A stretch of 64,000 bases of DNA from Lachnospiraceae bacterium (GCA_910576335.1 CAJTIU010000005.1:62001-126000), one strand, 5' to 3'; positions 26,881-34,996 are shown, counted from the stretch's first letter. A program made the numbers and translations. Notes: a model not told the origin generated them from the letters alone.

Positions 26881-27279
26881 TTATTTTTCTAAAGTTACTA
26901 CGGTTCTCTCTGGAATAATCTTCTTCGGTATAACTTTTTTAATAATTTTGTTTACCTTTAATTTTTCGTACTCATAATAGTAATCACTGAAATAAGAACC
27001 ACTACGTGTAATTTCTGAAGTTATTGCAACATCAAATCTTTTTACTGCATTCCATTTTTCATCACATTCACATAATACCCCAATATCCGTTCTGTATTGA
27101 TACTTTCCACCATCTACCCATTCACCTTCATCAAGTACCTCTACATAATAATTAATACCGTTTACCTTTTCCCAAATATCTTCAAGAAAACAATCTTTGT
27201 CAAACTCTCCAATAATTTTCTTTGCATCATCTAAAGACATTTCAGTAAGTTCATCATAATTAAGTTTTAATTCTACCAT
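26881..27279 (-). CDS. hypothetical protein
   Basis: 132 residues. N-terminal helical region (NYDELTEMSLDDAKKIIGEF), then a beta-rich body with YYVEVLDEGEWVDGGKYQYR and ISGSYF-like strands, ending in a Lys/Ile-rich tail (KKVIPKKIIPERTVVTLEK). A structured leader candidate lies about 80 nt upstream, hinting at post-transcriptional control. Confidence 0.55.
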   Translation of the reverse strand: MVELKLNYDELTEMSLDDAKKIIGEFDKDCFLEDIWEKVNGINYYVEVLDEGEWVDGGKYQYRTDIGVLCECDEKWNAVKRFDVAITSEITRSGSYFSDYYYEYEKLKVNKIIKKVIPKKIIPERTVVTLEK

Positions 27280-27586
27280 TCCATTTTATTTTCCTTTCGT
27301 TGTTCATTGATCTCAACATATTATTCTATTTTTCATTAGTTCTTTATCTTCAATTTAATATATAGGTGAAGATTTGCACTTCACATAGTCCTGCCACACT
27401 ACTTACTTTCCTATACCAGATTCACCTATCGGCTACTACAGAACCTTTCCCTAGAGTCTACTATTAAGAAACTTTCTTTCGTAATTAACATCTAAGCAAC
27501 TCCATCAGTTTCTTTTTACCATCCGTTTATATAGATGTCTATTCCTCCACTACATAAACTTTTCCTCTTTATACTTCATAATATTT
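27280..27586 (-). ncRNA. structured 5' leader or small RNA candidate
   Basis: About 300 nt without a gene. On the minus strand a 9-bp inverted repeat (ATAGGTGAA at 27421-27429 with TTCACCTAT at 27362-27370) closes a ~68-nt domain. Inside is GTGAAG-TGCAAAT-CTTCAC, a stem with a 7-nt T-arm-like loop, and a TAGT/ACTA stem. The size recalls a tRNA, but the T-loop lacks TTC and the anticodon loop would be 8 nt. It precedes the 26881-27279 gene, so a regulatory leader is equally possible. Confidence 0.35.
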
Positions 27587-27760
27587 TTAATATGTAACAG
27601 TTGTATCGTCTTTTTTATTAATCTTTTTAAGAAGATTATCTACAACCGTCACAACGCCATCAATCCAATTTCCATATGTTTTTCCTTTTGTATCTAATCC
27701 CCATTCGGTAGATTCTTTAATTGTTTCAAATGCTGTCTCAATTATTTGATTCTTGTCCAT
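27587..27760 (-). CDS. hypothetical small protein
   Basis: 57 residues (MDKNQIIETAFETIKESTEW ... NWIDGVVTVVDNLLKKINKK), an amphipathic helical protein with a strong AAGGAGGATAAA ribosome site. No family recognised. Confidence 0.6.
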   Translation of the reverse strand: MDKNQIIETAFETIKESTEWGLDTKGKTYGNWIDGVVTVVDNLLKKINKKDDTTVTY

Positions 27761-27772
27761 TTTATCCTCCTT

Positions 27773-28021
27773 CTAATTTACCAAAATAATTTTTCCTTCT
27801 TTATTATGAAGACTTCCAATGCTTTTTGCATGTAATTCACTTTTCAGACAGATTTGGTAAAGATTATATCCTACTCTTTTGTTTTCTCTTTTAAGATCTT
27901 CATTCATAGGAACAACATAAGATTGATATACTTGATCGATAGCATCTTTTACATTTTTTGCAAGTACGATAAAAATATTATCCCATTGACCATAATCGCT
28001 TGTTACTAAATAATCTTTCAT
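27773..28021 (-). CDS. hypothetical protein
   Basis: 82 residues: DYLVTSDYGQWDNIFIVLAK then NVKDAIDQVYQSYVV, a small alpha/beta protein, ending EGKIILVN. ATG after AGAGGAAGT. Neighbouring genes are similar in size and composition; no domain recognised. Confidence 0.55.
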   Translation of the reverse strand: MKDYLVTSDYGQWDNIFIVLAKNVKDAIDQVYQSYVVPMNEDLKRENKRVGYNLYQICLKSELHAKSIGSLHNKEGKIILVN

Positions 28022-28033
28022 TTCATACTTCCT

Positions 28034-28348
28034 CTATCCAATAGTAAAACCACAAAATCCTTTTACAAACTCAGGTTCATCAATTTCAAAATACTCATCT
28101 TTTTCTTTGTCATATTCAAACCACCATCTTCTATAAGCAGGATGGTATACTCCAACTTCACATTCTTCAATTAATGCATATCTATAACAACATTCGTTAA
28201 TATCTAAAAGATTTTCTGTTACTGCTGATTGAGCAACTTCAAGCTCTGGATACCATCCAACCAGTCTCTCAGAACCAAAGTCTGGGAACTTTGTTTGTTT
28301 ATCAAATGTTAAATCAGTCATAACCAAAATTGTATAAATTTTATTCAT
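28034..28348 (-). CDS. hypothetical protein
   Basis: 104 residues from the ATG giving MNKIYTILVMTDLTFDKQTK; a GTG two codons earlier belongs to the GGGGTGACT ribosome site. Contains SERLVGWYPELEVAQSAVTE and a tail of charged residues ending GFCGFTIG. It resembles small alpha/beta phage proteins that track helix-strand repeats; function unknown. Confidence 0.55.
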   Translation of the reverse strand: MNKIYTILVMTDLTFDKQTKFPDFGSERLVGWYPELEVAQSAVTENLLDINECCYRYALIEECEVGVYHPAYRRWWFEYDKEKDEYFEIDEPEFVKGFCGFTIG

Positions 28349-28571
28349 AGTCACCCCAACAAATACTTTCTCTAATTTCCTGCCTTTTATATTCTTTTAA
28401 AAGTAAGTCAACATTATGTTCTTTATTATATCTATCACACACATCCTGTGCTTCTTCCTTACTTCCAAAATAATTACTTGTTCCATCGTCTTGTTTTCTA
28501 ATTATCAAACCATATCCACTACTATCGCTTGTATATATTTCTAATGATTTATTTCTATTTTTTAAAGATAT
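28341..28571 (-). CDS. hypothetical small protein with no canonical start codon
   Basis: A coding-looking frame, SLKNRNKSLEIYTSDSSGYG... ending KRQEIRESICWGDYE, overlaps the ATG of the next gene at its stop. No ATG or GTG is available and the only TTG is far inside (in GYGLIIRK). ATA at 28569-28571 after AGAAGTG is the best guess for initiation. The predicted fold is a small beta-alpha protein with a basic linker. Confidence 0.4.
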   Translation of the reverse strand: MSLKNRNKSLEIYTSDSSGYGLIIRKQDDGTSNYFGSKEEAQDVCDRYNKEHNVDLLLKEYKRQEIRESICWGDYE

Positions 28572-28819
28572 AACACTTCTAATTTTAATTTTATCTTTTT
28601 TAAAACCTTTTCTATAACTTCTTTTATCTCAAACGATCCATTACACTCAGGACATTTAAATTCTTTACCCTTGACTAATATTTTACCGGTATTATCACAA
28701 TACACACATCTCTTGTGAAATCTAAACTTATACGTCATATCATTTATATGGTACACAGTCTGTCCCAACTTAAATGTACCGGCTTCATAACCATAATCTC
28801 TTATGTCACTTGTAATCAT
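28562..28819 (-). CDS. DnaJ-like zinc-finger small protein
   Basis: 85 residues with a CxxCxxxG...CxxC layout (CVYCDNTGKILVKGKEFKCP then ECNG), like half of a DnaJ cysteine-rich domain, followed by a Lys-rich helical tail (KEVIEKVLKKIKLKLEVLYL). Likely zinc-binding. ATG-started. Role unknown. Confidence 0.6.
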   Translation of the reverse strand: MITSDIRDYGYEAGTFKLGQTVYHINDMTYKFRFHKRCVYCDNTGKILVKGKEFKCPECNGSFEIKEVIEKVLKKIKLKLEVLYL

Positions 28820-28860
28820 TCTTTTACTCCATCCTAACCACTTGAAACCAAATTTATCAC

Positions 28861-29100
28861 TTACTTTTTCTGTTTAATATTTAATGTAGCTTCCACTATT
28901 TCTACAGGTTCATTATCGTCAAATACGTAGCAAATACCTGTTTCTAAATTAACGGCACTATTCTCAGAAGTGTGACCACATCTCATATATATTTTCTTTC
29001 CCAGAAATTCTTTACAATCTTTCAGAAAATAAAATACATCTCCTTTTTTCAAATCCTTATACATTGTCGAATGTAAATCTGCTTTACCATAAATTTGCAT
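28861..29100 (-). CDS. hypothetical protein
   Basis: 79 residues, MQIYGKADLHSTMYKDLKKG with GDVFYFLKDCKEFLGKKIYM, a small beta protein. The start is the ATG 4 nt after GGAGGTGAAT; the in-frame ATG at 29115 is part of that ribosome site and is not used in my reading. Confidence 0.6.
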   Translation of the reverse strand: MQIYGKADLHSTMYKDLKKGDVFYFLKDCKEFLGKKIYMRCGHTSENSAVNLETGICYVFDDNEPVEIVEATLNIKQKK

Positions 29101-29143
29101 TCTATTCACCTCCATATATTAAGGAAATTAACCTTTCAATGGC

Positions 29144-29974
29144 TCATTCATCTTTAAATTCTGTATCATCTGTAACTGTTGCATTATCTACAATTTGGAC
29201 ATAAGTGTTTTCATCAGGAGTAATTACAACAGGTTCACTAGATAGTCCCAAAAATGTAAGTTGATTTCCCTCTGCTTTTATTACACTTCCGTCCCATTCC
29301 AGTATCTTTGTACTAAGTTTTACCTTTCCAGGAAGTAACGTAACCACCTTTGCCTCTTTATCTCTATAATCTATATCCTCGATTCTATCTTCTATCTCTG
29401 GATATATCTTCTTCACTTTTTCAAACATATCTGGCATATATCGTTTAAGCTGATTACAAAATTGGGGGACTTCTTTCTTTTGATAAGAAGTAATTTCACC
29501 ACCCATCAAAGCCTCTGGTCTATACTTTATAAGCTCTACAACAAACTTTGGTATAAAATCTTCTCTCCTGATAATATCTCCATCGCCCTTAAAGAAACTT
29601 TTCTCTCTAATGGAATTTGAGTAATTAATCAGATGCGACAACGGAAGAAACACATAATCACCAATATAACACAAGAATTTTAAATCTCCTTTGGAATGTG
29701 CAACATCTCCATATTCTTCTTTTCTCTTTCGTATTAAATCACCACATCTTCTTGAAGCTTTTGTATATCCTTCTTCTCTTCTCATTTGTCCATAAGGGCA
29801 AGAATGTGAATATAATCCATTTAGCATTACACACTTATTTCTCTTACAAGCATCACAATTTTCTGAATTATTGCAAGTATAAACTGTTACTCTTTCTCTA
29901 TCACTTCTGCCAGCTTTAAATAAACTGTTTCGTGGATCATAATATGTAAAATTTATTGGAATGTAATTATTTAT
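29144..29974 (-). CDS. conserved-type phage protein with AUA start
   Basis: From ATA at 29972-29974 the product is 276 residues, beginning NNYIPINFTYYDPRNSLFKA and continuing GRSDRERVTVYTCNNSENCD. This N-terminal ~50-residue segment holds a Cys cluster (NCDACKRNKC, HSCPYG) that would be cut in half if translation began at the first ATG (29827). GGTGAC is followed 5 nt later by ATA. The second half has no clear domain (PSRRCGDLIRK-like region, then an acidic end). Cys-rich, probably metal-binding; function unknown. Confidence 0.65.
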   Translation of the reverse strand: MNNYIPINFTYYDPRNSLFKAGRSDRERVTVYTCNNSENCDACKRNKCVMLNGLYSHSCPYGQMRREEGYTKASRRCGDLIRKRKEEYGDVAHSKGDLKFLCYIGDYVFLPLSHLINYSNSIREKSFFKGDGDIIRREDFIPKFVVELIKYRPEALMGGEITSYQKKEVPQFCNQLKRYMPDMFEKVKKIYPEIEDRIEDIDYRDKEAKVVTLLPGKVKLSTKILEWDGSVIKAEGNQLTFLGLSSEPVVITPDENTYVQIVDNATVTDDTEFKDE

Positions 29975-30092
29975 AATTTGTCACCTCTATTCTTCATCTC
30001 AATTCAAAAATTTTATTGCTTTCTTTTTCTCACATCTTCTTTTTCTACATTTTAATCAATTTTTATTTCATATAGATTTCCATACATTTTTG

Positions 30093-30101
30093 TGATATAA
30101 T
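30093..30101 (+). promoter_or_regulatory. extended -10 promoter, plus strand
   Basis: TGATATAAT matches an extended -10 element (TGn plus TATAAT) about 47 nt before the first plus-strand frame. No good -35 is visible. It would drive the plus-strand island that follows. Confidence 0.4.
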
Positions 30102-30147
30102 TCTATAAACACTAAGAATCCAATTAAGAATTAAGGAAGGAACACAT

Positions 30148-30623
30148 ATGGACGCATATTTAACTGCAATAAAGGATATTCTCGTTATTATTTCTCTACA
30201 TAAGTTACAGAAGTAACAAAAAAATCCAAAAATGATATACGTTTAGAAATTGAAAAAAGTCTAAAAGAAAAGGATGCTGATACTTCTCAAATATTAGCAA
30301 AAATTAACGCTGAATTAGAAAGTCAAAAACAAATAATTAGTTGGAACAATTCTCTACCAAAATCAGATGAATATGTCGATCAAATTGATATACTTCGTTA
30401 TGGTAATATTGCTGGTCTCACTGATTTAACAAATAAGGTGTCTTGCTATATTGATCGAAATAATTTACAATTGCAAGAACTCGCAGACATCCATGATATG
30501 CTTTTAAAAATAAAATTACCATTAAATGAGGACGAATTGTATCCTTATGAAATTCCAATCATAATTGATTTTCGCAAACTACTTCATACTATTGAGGAAA
30601 AAATAGATACCTTAAACAGCTAA
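30148..30623 (+). pseudogene. membrane-anchored protein broken by frameshifts
   Basis: The first frame, MDAYLTAIKDILVIIS, behind AAGGAAGG, is the start of a membrane-anchored protein. The next stretch (YISYRSNKK) is in a second frame and the long remainder (SKNDIRLEIEKSLKEKDADT through LYPYEIPIIIDFRKLLHTIE) is in a third. The last change falls at a run of seven A. Together the pieces read like one ~155-residue coiled-coil protein with an N-terminal anchor that has lost a few bases in the anchor. It is on the strand opposite to almost all neighbours. Real decay or sequencing error in A-runs cannot be told apart here. Confidence 0.6.
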
Positions 30624-30717
30624 TATAAACAAACTTTTTCTAGCAGATATTATAAATCATAATTATGGTATCTGCCTTTGAAACTCTGGTGTTAACTGAT
30701 CTTTATTTCTTATTTTA

Positions 30718-30745
30718 TTGCAAAAATTATATTATAGGGTATAAA
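30718..30745 (+). promoter_or_regulatory. sigma-A-type promoter, plus strand
   Basis: TTGCAA, a 16-nt spacer and TATAAA stand 19 nt before the GGAGG site of the membrane-protein gene. The same TTGCAA -35 is used by the other plus-strand promoter at 55889. Confidence 0.5.
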
Positions 30746-30763
30746 TACACGGAGGTATAAATT

Positions 30764-31150
30764 ATGTTTAATCTAGGAAAATTTATTGCTGCACATATAA
30801 TATGGATAGTTCCGATAGCAAGTATAATTCTCACATTTTTTGTAATAATTATCTCTACACCAGACAATGAGCGCTTAAATCTAAAAGATTTTTTAAGTAT
30901 TGGTATAAACCTATGCATTAGTGGAATCACAATTCTTCTTACAAATTACAAGTCAGTCACAACTACATGGTTAGTCTTCTTTTTCTTTATTATAACCCTT
31001 TTTGTGGCAATACTAACAAGAAAATTTATGTGGGGAAGGTCTAAAATCATGAATGTTCTTTCATGCATATTATATCTTGTAATAGGAATTATTTTATGCT
31101 TAATTGCAGATGGACATATAAATGGATTGATCAATACTATAATATTGTAA
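30764..31150 (+). CDS. four-helix membrane protein
   Basis: 128 residues with four hydrophobic segments (IIWIVPIASIILTFFVIIIS; LSIGINLCISGITILL; TTWLVFFFFIITLFVAIL; VLSCILYLVIGIILCLIA). Strong CGGAGG ribosome site and a dedicated promoter. It stands alone on the plus strand beside a decayed membrane gene, suggesting an independently acquired, possibly constitutively expressed cargo such as superinfection exclusion. That role is inference. Confidence 0.7.
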   Translation: MFNLGKFIAAHIIWIVPIASIILTFFVIIISTPDNERLNLKDFLSIGINLCISGITILLTNYKSVTTTWLVFFFFIITLFVAILTRKFMWGRSKIMNVLSCILYLVIGIILCLIADGHINGLINTIIL

Positions 31151-31185
31151 AAATTGAACAATAAAAGCAAATTTAAAAACCGTTA

Positions 31186-31608
31186 CTACACAAACATTTC
31201 TCTCCCTAACATATATGTAAAAGCTATTGGACTATCAACCACATTATTTGAATGTTGAAATTGCTTTAAGAAATCTATAACCTGTTGTGCATCTCTACGG
31301 TTAAGCGGAATAAACTTTACATATTCTGATCTACCAGCAACACAAACTACTGCCCAACTATGTTTTTCATCTCTACCTACATCTACACCTGTATCACAAA
31401 TTTGATTAAGTAATTTTCTACATTCTTTAAGCTCTCTTTGTGAGTCTTCACAACTCTTTTTTGCTTCAGCAGAAAGAATATACATTCTATCTGCAGCACT
31501 AAACCACTTATCAAATTTTTTATGAATATCCTCTAAATCCTCTATTCTTCTTATCTCATCTGAAAATAACCACTTTTTTATTTTATCCTTGATTTTCAAA
31601 AAAAACAC
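31186..31608 (-). CDS. hypothetical protein
   Basis: 140 residues. N-terminal ~60 residues are a charged helix (IRRIEDLEDIHKKFDKWFSA), then a small domain TGVDVGRDEKHSWAVVCVAG with NRRDAQQVIDFLKQF. The C-terminal domain pattern recurs in phage small genes and may be a compact ligand-binding fold. It converges with the plus-strand membrane gene, and no terminator is obvious between them. Confidence 0.55.
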   Translation of the reverse strand: MFFLKIKDKIKKWLFSDEIRRIEDLEDIHKKFDKWFSAADRMYILSAEAKKSCEDSQRELKECRKLLNQICDTGVDVGRDEKHSWAVVCVAGRSEYVKFIPLNRRDAQQVIDFLKQFQHSNNVVDSPIAFTYMLGREMFV

Positions 31609-31610
31609 CT

Positions 31611-31985
31611 CTACTTTTCATAAGTTCCTAACACATTTCTCTCATACCGATCCATTACACGTTTATTTAAATACATAAGAGCAATTTCAATGTGCTTTAG
31701 GGCCTCTGCATTATCCTCAGTTGCAAAATCGCTACTCTGAAATCCTTTTAAACGATCTCGAACAATTTCTAACAAATCTGTGTCAATAACCCCTGTGATT
31801 GCTTCCGGATCTTTTCTTGCACCGTTCTGAAACTGAATAAGTGTAAACGGGATATTTTCCTCATTAGGAACAACTGCTTCAATCTTATAAAGATGATTAG
31901 CGTTCCCATTTCCTTTTTCATCAATCGCTTTTACCATGTTTAGATTTTCTACTTTCTGAATTGTATTTAATTTTCTAATTCTCAT
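31611..31985 (-). CDS. Acb2-like cyclic oligonucleotide sponge (anti-CBASS) candidate
   Basis: The last ~85 residues match the Acb2/Tad1 hairpin-type family of phage proteins that bind cyclic di- and trinucleotides and so blunt CBASS defence: QNGARKDPEAITGVIDTDLL, EIVRDRLKGFQS, then ATEDNAEALKHIEIALMYLN and RVMDRYERNVLGTYEK. An extra ~40-residue N-terminal segment precedes it. I start at ATG MRIRKLNT, after GGAG. The neighbouring genes give no other anti-defence signal. The family call rests on recalled pattern and needs structural comparison. Confidence 0.6.
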   Translation of the reverse strand: MRIRKLNTIQKVENLNMVKAIDEKGNGNANHLYKIEAVVPNEENIPFTLIQFQNGARKDPEAITGVIDTDLLEIVRDRLKGFQSSDFATEDNAEALKHIEIALMYLNKRVMDRYERNVLGTYEK

Positions 31986-31986
31986 A

Positions 31987-32538
31987 CTATCTTTTTCTCC
32001 TTCTATTTTTATATAGAACATTTAACTCCTGTTCTAATTTCTTTTTCTCCATATAATTCTTACAATATTTTATTTTCTTTTGTAATGCGGAAATCTCTTT
32101 ACTTTTATTTTGATAAACTTCAGAATCTCTTAGAATACCATTCCAGTCTATATTTTGTTTATTCAAAATATTAATAATATTATTATAATTTTCTCCGCAT
32201 CCAACAGACTTCTCTTCTGCATTATAATTACTAACTCTTTCAGAAACTATTTTTAATGCTTTCCCAATTTCATCTGGCGGTTGGACTGTTTCATATTTTT
32301 TATGAAGTACAAAATAAGCCCAATCCTTTTTATTTACAAAACACTCATATAAAAGACATATTGTATTCAGCAAATCGTTATAGACGGATCCTTCAGTAGG
32401 AAAGTTTTTAGTCTCATCTATTGCATAATCAAAATACTCAATTAAAATTTTTATCCAATCTTCTTTTGGATACTGATTATATATTTCACTTAATGCAATC
32501 TTATATGTTAATATTATAATTTTAATCTCTGCCTTTAT
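31987..32538 (-). CDS. hypothetical helical protein with AUA start
   Basis: About 183 residues. A TTG at 32373 is the first canonical start, but the frame remains open and coding-like for 55 codons upstream: KAEIKIIILTYKIALSEIYN then PKEDWIKILIEYFDYAIDET. It begins at ATA (32536-32538), 3 nt after a near-perfect GGAGGTGAT. The protein is helical, with SEVYQNKSKEISALQKKIKY and a basic tail KNRRRKR. Function unknown. Confidence 0.6.
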   Translation of the reverse strand: MKAEIKIIILTYKIALSEIYNQYPKEDWIKILIEYFDYAIDETKNFPTEGSVYNDLLNTICLLYECFVNKKDWAYFVLHKKYETVQPPDEIGKALKIVSERVSNYNAEEKSVGCGENYNNIINILNKQNIDWNGILRDSEVYQNKSKEISALQKKIKYCKNYMEKKKLEQELNVLYKNRRRKR

Positions 32539-32573
32539 GTAATCACCTCCAATTTGCCAATGAAAGAGTTGTT

Positions 32574-32825
32574 CTATTTAAACTTATTTTTGATACTTTC
32601 TTTCATACAATTAGTAACTAATTCAAACCATGAATCATCACAGTCTAACATCTCTTCTACCCACTGTGCTATAGTAGAACCAAAATCAACCTGCGTCCGG
32701 ATTTGCTCTTTAAGTTCTTCTTTTATAAGCGATTTAATTTCATCATCTGAAATTGTGGCAGCCACTTCTTTAAATCTTTCTGCTATCGGTTTTAATACAA
32801 TATAATCCTGTGTTTGATTTGTCAT
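32574..32825 (-). CDS. hypothetical helical protein
   Basis: 83 residues (MTNQTQDYIVLKPIAERFKE ... EEMLDCDDSWFELVTNCMKE), all-helical by composition, with acidic central segment DDEIKSLIKEELKEQIRTQV. ATG-started with ribosome site GGAGGAAATA. No family recognised. Confidence 0.55.
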   Translation of the reverse strand: MTNQTQDYIVLKPIAERFKEVAATISDDEIKSLIKEELKEQIRTQVDFGSTIAQWVEEMLDCDDSWFELVTNCMKESIKNKFK

Positions 32826-32840
32826 TTATTTCCTCCATCC

Positions 32841-33077
32841 CTACACCGAAAATAACGATGAAAAAACATCTAGGTTGTCCGGTAATTTACTGTCTTTGAT
32901 ATAATTTCTACATTTTATTTTTACATCTACATATTTGACAGGATACGGAACCACCAATTTCTGTTCCATAGCAACAGTTTCTTTGATATCACACTTATCT
33001 CTTTTTACACAAGTTCTACACCATGTAGACTCTTTACCTAATTGTTTCAAAGTTTTTACTAATTGTTCTTGTCTCAT
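32841..33077 (-). CDS. hypothetical Cys-containing protein
   Basis: 79 residues from MRQEQLVKTLKQLGKESTWC, with TWCRTCVKRDKCDIKE as a possible zinc site and a hydrophobic end. The ATG follows GGAGAAAACCATA, so the ATG 15 nt upstream is likely not used. It overlaps the DUF488-like gene by 1 nt. Confidence 0.55.
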   Translation of the reverse strand: MRQEQLVKTLKQLGKESTWCRTCVKRDKCDIKETVAMEQKLVVPYPVKYVDVKIKCRNYIKDSKLPDNLDVFSSLFSV

Positions 33078-33457
33078 TATGGTTTTCTCCATTCCTTACA
33101 TCTATATCCATTCTGATTTAACCATTCAGCTACCAAATGTCTGTGACAAAAATCTGATGGTTTTTCATAACAAATAAGAGCAAAATTTTCAACTTCATAC
33201 CAATTTGGAATCCTATATAATAATTCTTGTACTGTATTTGCAACCTTCAGTTTATCCAGAACCTCAGCCTGAAAATGTTCTATATAATAGTCATTATCAT
33301 GATTCTTTTTCCATTCCATAAAGAAACCATATTTCGGAGCTAACTTCTTATACTGTAACCCTTTATACCAATCTGGTGCTTTAGCACATATTGCAATTGG
33401 TATAATATCGTATTTTTCTAATTCCTTTAATTTTGCGAAATAGCTTGTGTATATCAT
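33077..33457 (-). CDS. DUF488-family protein
   Basis: 126 residues. The C-terminal part has the DUF488 hallmark FALICYEKPSDFCHRHLVAE followed by WLNQNGY, and the N-terminal half opens with an IPIAICAKAPDWYKGLQYKK strand-turn region. DUF488 proteins are of unknown activity, often in phages and defence neighbourhoods. Its start overlaps the stop of the next gene by 4 nt. Confidence 0.75.
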   Translation of the reverse strand: MIYTSYFAKLKELEKYDIIPIAICAKAPDWYKGLQYKKLAPKYGFFMEWKKNHDNDYYIEHFQAEVLDKLKVANTVQELLYRIPNWYEVENFALICYEKPSDFCHRHLVAEWLNQNGYRCKEWRKP

Positions 33458-33777
33458 ACCTTTCTATTTTTCTCCTTATAAAAAATTTCTTTACACTTCT
33501 TAATGGTTTTACAGCCTCCAATACATTTATGACAAATATAATCATCTTCAAAATTAGATAAATAACAACCGGCGTGTTCATCAGTAACTTGATATATAAT
33601 AGAAATCTCATTTACTTTTTCTTCAAAATCTATTTTCTCTTTTTCAGTTACAGCTACTACATATTTGTCAAATTCCATTACACACTCATCACTACAAAAA
33701 TAACTTTCACTACATAGATCTATGTATTTTGTAGGACAACCACATGTTAGACAAGGTTTTTCTTCTGTCCCAATCAT
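33454..33777 (-). CDS. zinc-binding hypothetical protein
   Basis: 107 residues with two metal clusters: CLTCGCPTKYIDLCSESYFC plus SDEC near the N-terminus and YICHKCIGGCKTIKKC near the end. Likely a double zinc-ribbon. ATG directly overlaps the stop of the small upstream frame. No known family. Confidence 0.6.
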   Translation of the reverse strand: MIGTEEKPCLTCGCPTKYIDLCSESYFCSDECVMEFDKYVVAVTEKEKIDFEEKVNEISIIYQVTDEHAGCYLSNFEDDYICHKCIGGCKTIKKCKEIFYKEKNRKV

Positions 33778-33845
33778 TATCCCGTTTTCAAAAATTTAAA
33801 ACCATATTGATCGGTTATAATTTCTTTATAATTATCAAATTTCAA
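33777..33845 (-). CDS. possible 22-residue leader-like peptide
   Basis: MKFDNYKEIITDQYGFKFLK..., starting TTG after GGAGATAAATAAA and ending TAA that overlaps the ATG of the following gene (TAATG). It may serve translational coupling of the next gene. Confidence 0.35.
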   Translation of the reverse strand: MKFDNYKEIITDQYGFKFLKTG

Positions 33846-33903
33846 TTTATTTATCTCCTTATAAAAACTTTCTACTAAGCGTCAGTTCACATATGTTATT
33901 TTT

Positions 33904-34029
33904 TTATTTGCTTCTCTCTAACAACATATTTTTCTCCAAAATTTCACCTATATTTGGCAAAGAATCTTCATCATAATCATAAAGATATTTCATATCACAT
34001 GAAAGCGGTACATGTACAATCAATTTCAT
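33904..34029 (-). CDS. hypothetical 41-residue peptide
   Basis: MKLIVHVPLSCDMKYLYDYD... to KNMLLERSK. The ribosome site GAGGGATTAAA precedes the ATG. Acidic, no domain recognised. Confidence 0.5.
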   Translation of the reverse strand: MKLIVHVPLSCDMKYLYDYDEDSLPNIGEILEKNMLLERSK

Positions 34030-34082
34030 TTTAATCCCTCAAATCTTAAATATTGAACTAATAACTAATAGATTCTCATTAT

Positions 34083-34172
34083 TCAAATATCTTCAATTAT
34101 CTTTTCTCTAACTTGTTCTTTTAAATTATTCATCGTATCATCATATAATGTGATAGTACCTCTTAATTCTAT
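34083..34172 (-). CDS. possible 29-residue peptide with AUA start
   Basis: ELRGTITLYDDTMNNLKEQV then REKIIEDI, opening at ATA 7 nt after AAAGGG. Strand-then-helix makeup typical of tiny phage proteins. Evidence is composition and position only. Confidence 0.35.
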   Translation of the reverse strand: MELRGTITLYDDTMNNLKEQVREKIIEDI

Positions 34173-34196
34173 AATCTATCCCTTTTTAACTTTATT

Positions 34197-34421
34197 TCAC
34201 TTTTGATTATCCAATGGTCTCCAATTATTTATACCAAAAAGATCATTAATGTAATAAAATGATTGCCCTCTCCATTTTCTAGCTTTGACATCATGATAGC
34301 CTAACATTGAAGAATACTTAATATTTAAAATAGAATATCCAGTATCGGCTATTTTGTCTTTTCCACATATATAAGTTTTATTTGTTTTCTGTGTTTCATC
34401 CATCATTTCTAATGTTGTCAT
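34197..34421 (-). CDS. hypothetical protein
   Basis: 74 residues (MTTLEMMDETQKTNKTYICG ...), with a basic aromatic middle, MLGYHDVKARKWRGQSFYYI. GGTGAA precedes the ATG by 4 nt. No family recognised. Confidence 0.55.
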   Translation of the reverse strand: MTTLEMMDETQKTNKTYICGKDKIADTGYSILNIKYSSMLGYHDVKARKWRGQSFYYINDLFGINNWRPLDNQK

Positions 34422-34435
34422 TTAATTCACCCTCA

Positions 34436-34996
34436 TCAATCTACACTCCATGAATAATCAAATATTTTTCGATATTGATTCCCTTTACTATGAATTTCTC
34501 CCTTATATCTCCTAACACACCGATTGGAATGTTTTTTATAATATTTAAATCTTCCACTTTTATGGTTGTCTCGGTAACATCTCTTGTAATAAGGTTTTGG
34601 ATTTTCTATATACCCTTGATCTTCTAACCATATCTCATCTACACAAATGGCTGGTGATGGATATTTATTGATACTCTCTGTAAGAAATTTAAGATGATTT
34701 TTATATTTCTGATCACGCTCTCTCTTATTTTTTCTTTTCTGTTTAGAATGATTTCTACAAATTACAGGTTGTTCATAAGCATCTTCGCATTTATAAGCCC
34801 AAAATACCTTACCACCAACTTTATCACACCATAAAAACTGTTCAAATTCATCCGCTGCATCTTCCGGCTTTAGATTATGATATATGTCATTCGGTATTCC
34901 TCTTTCTTGTGCTATTTTTTCATAGCAGCACATCCTTCTCTTAAAATCTTCCTCACCATATGGACAATTTCTACATTTCACTATTACCACCACCAT
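34436..34996 (-). CDS. Cys-rich basic hypothetical protein
   Basis: About 187 residues, with CRNCPYGEEDFKRRMCCYEK near the N-terminus (compare HSCPYG of the 29144 gene) and a strongly basic Arg/Lys/Tyr-rich C-terminal half (KPYYKRCYRDNHKSGRFKYY). The Cys motif suggests metal binding, the tail nucleic-acid binding. The start is uncertain: ATG at 34996, or GTG/ATA a few codons later behind GGTGGTGGT; the longer frame to 35047 lacks support. Confidence 0.5.
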   Translation of the reverse strand: MVVVIVKCRNCPYGEEDFKRRMCCYEKIAQERGIPNDIYHNLKPEDAADEFEQFLWCDKVGGKVFWAYKCEDAYEQPVICRNHSKQKRKNKRERDQKYKNHLKFLTESINKYPSPAICVDEIWLEDQGYIENPKPYYKRCYRDNHKSGRFKYYKKHSNRCVRRYKGEIHSKGNQYRKIFDYSWSVD

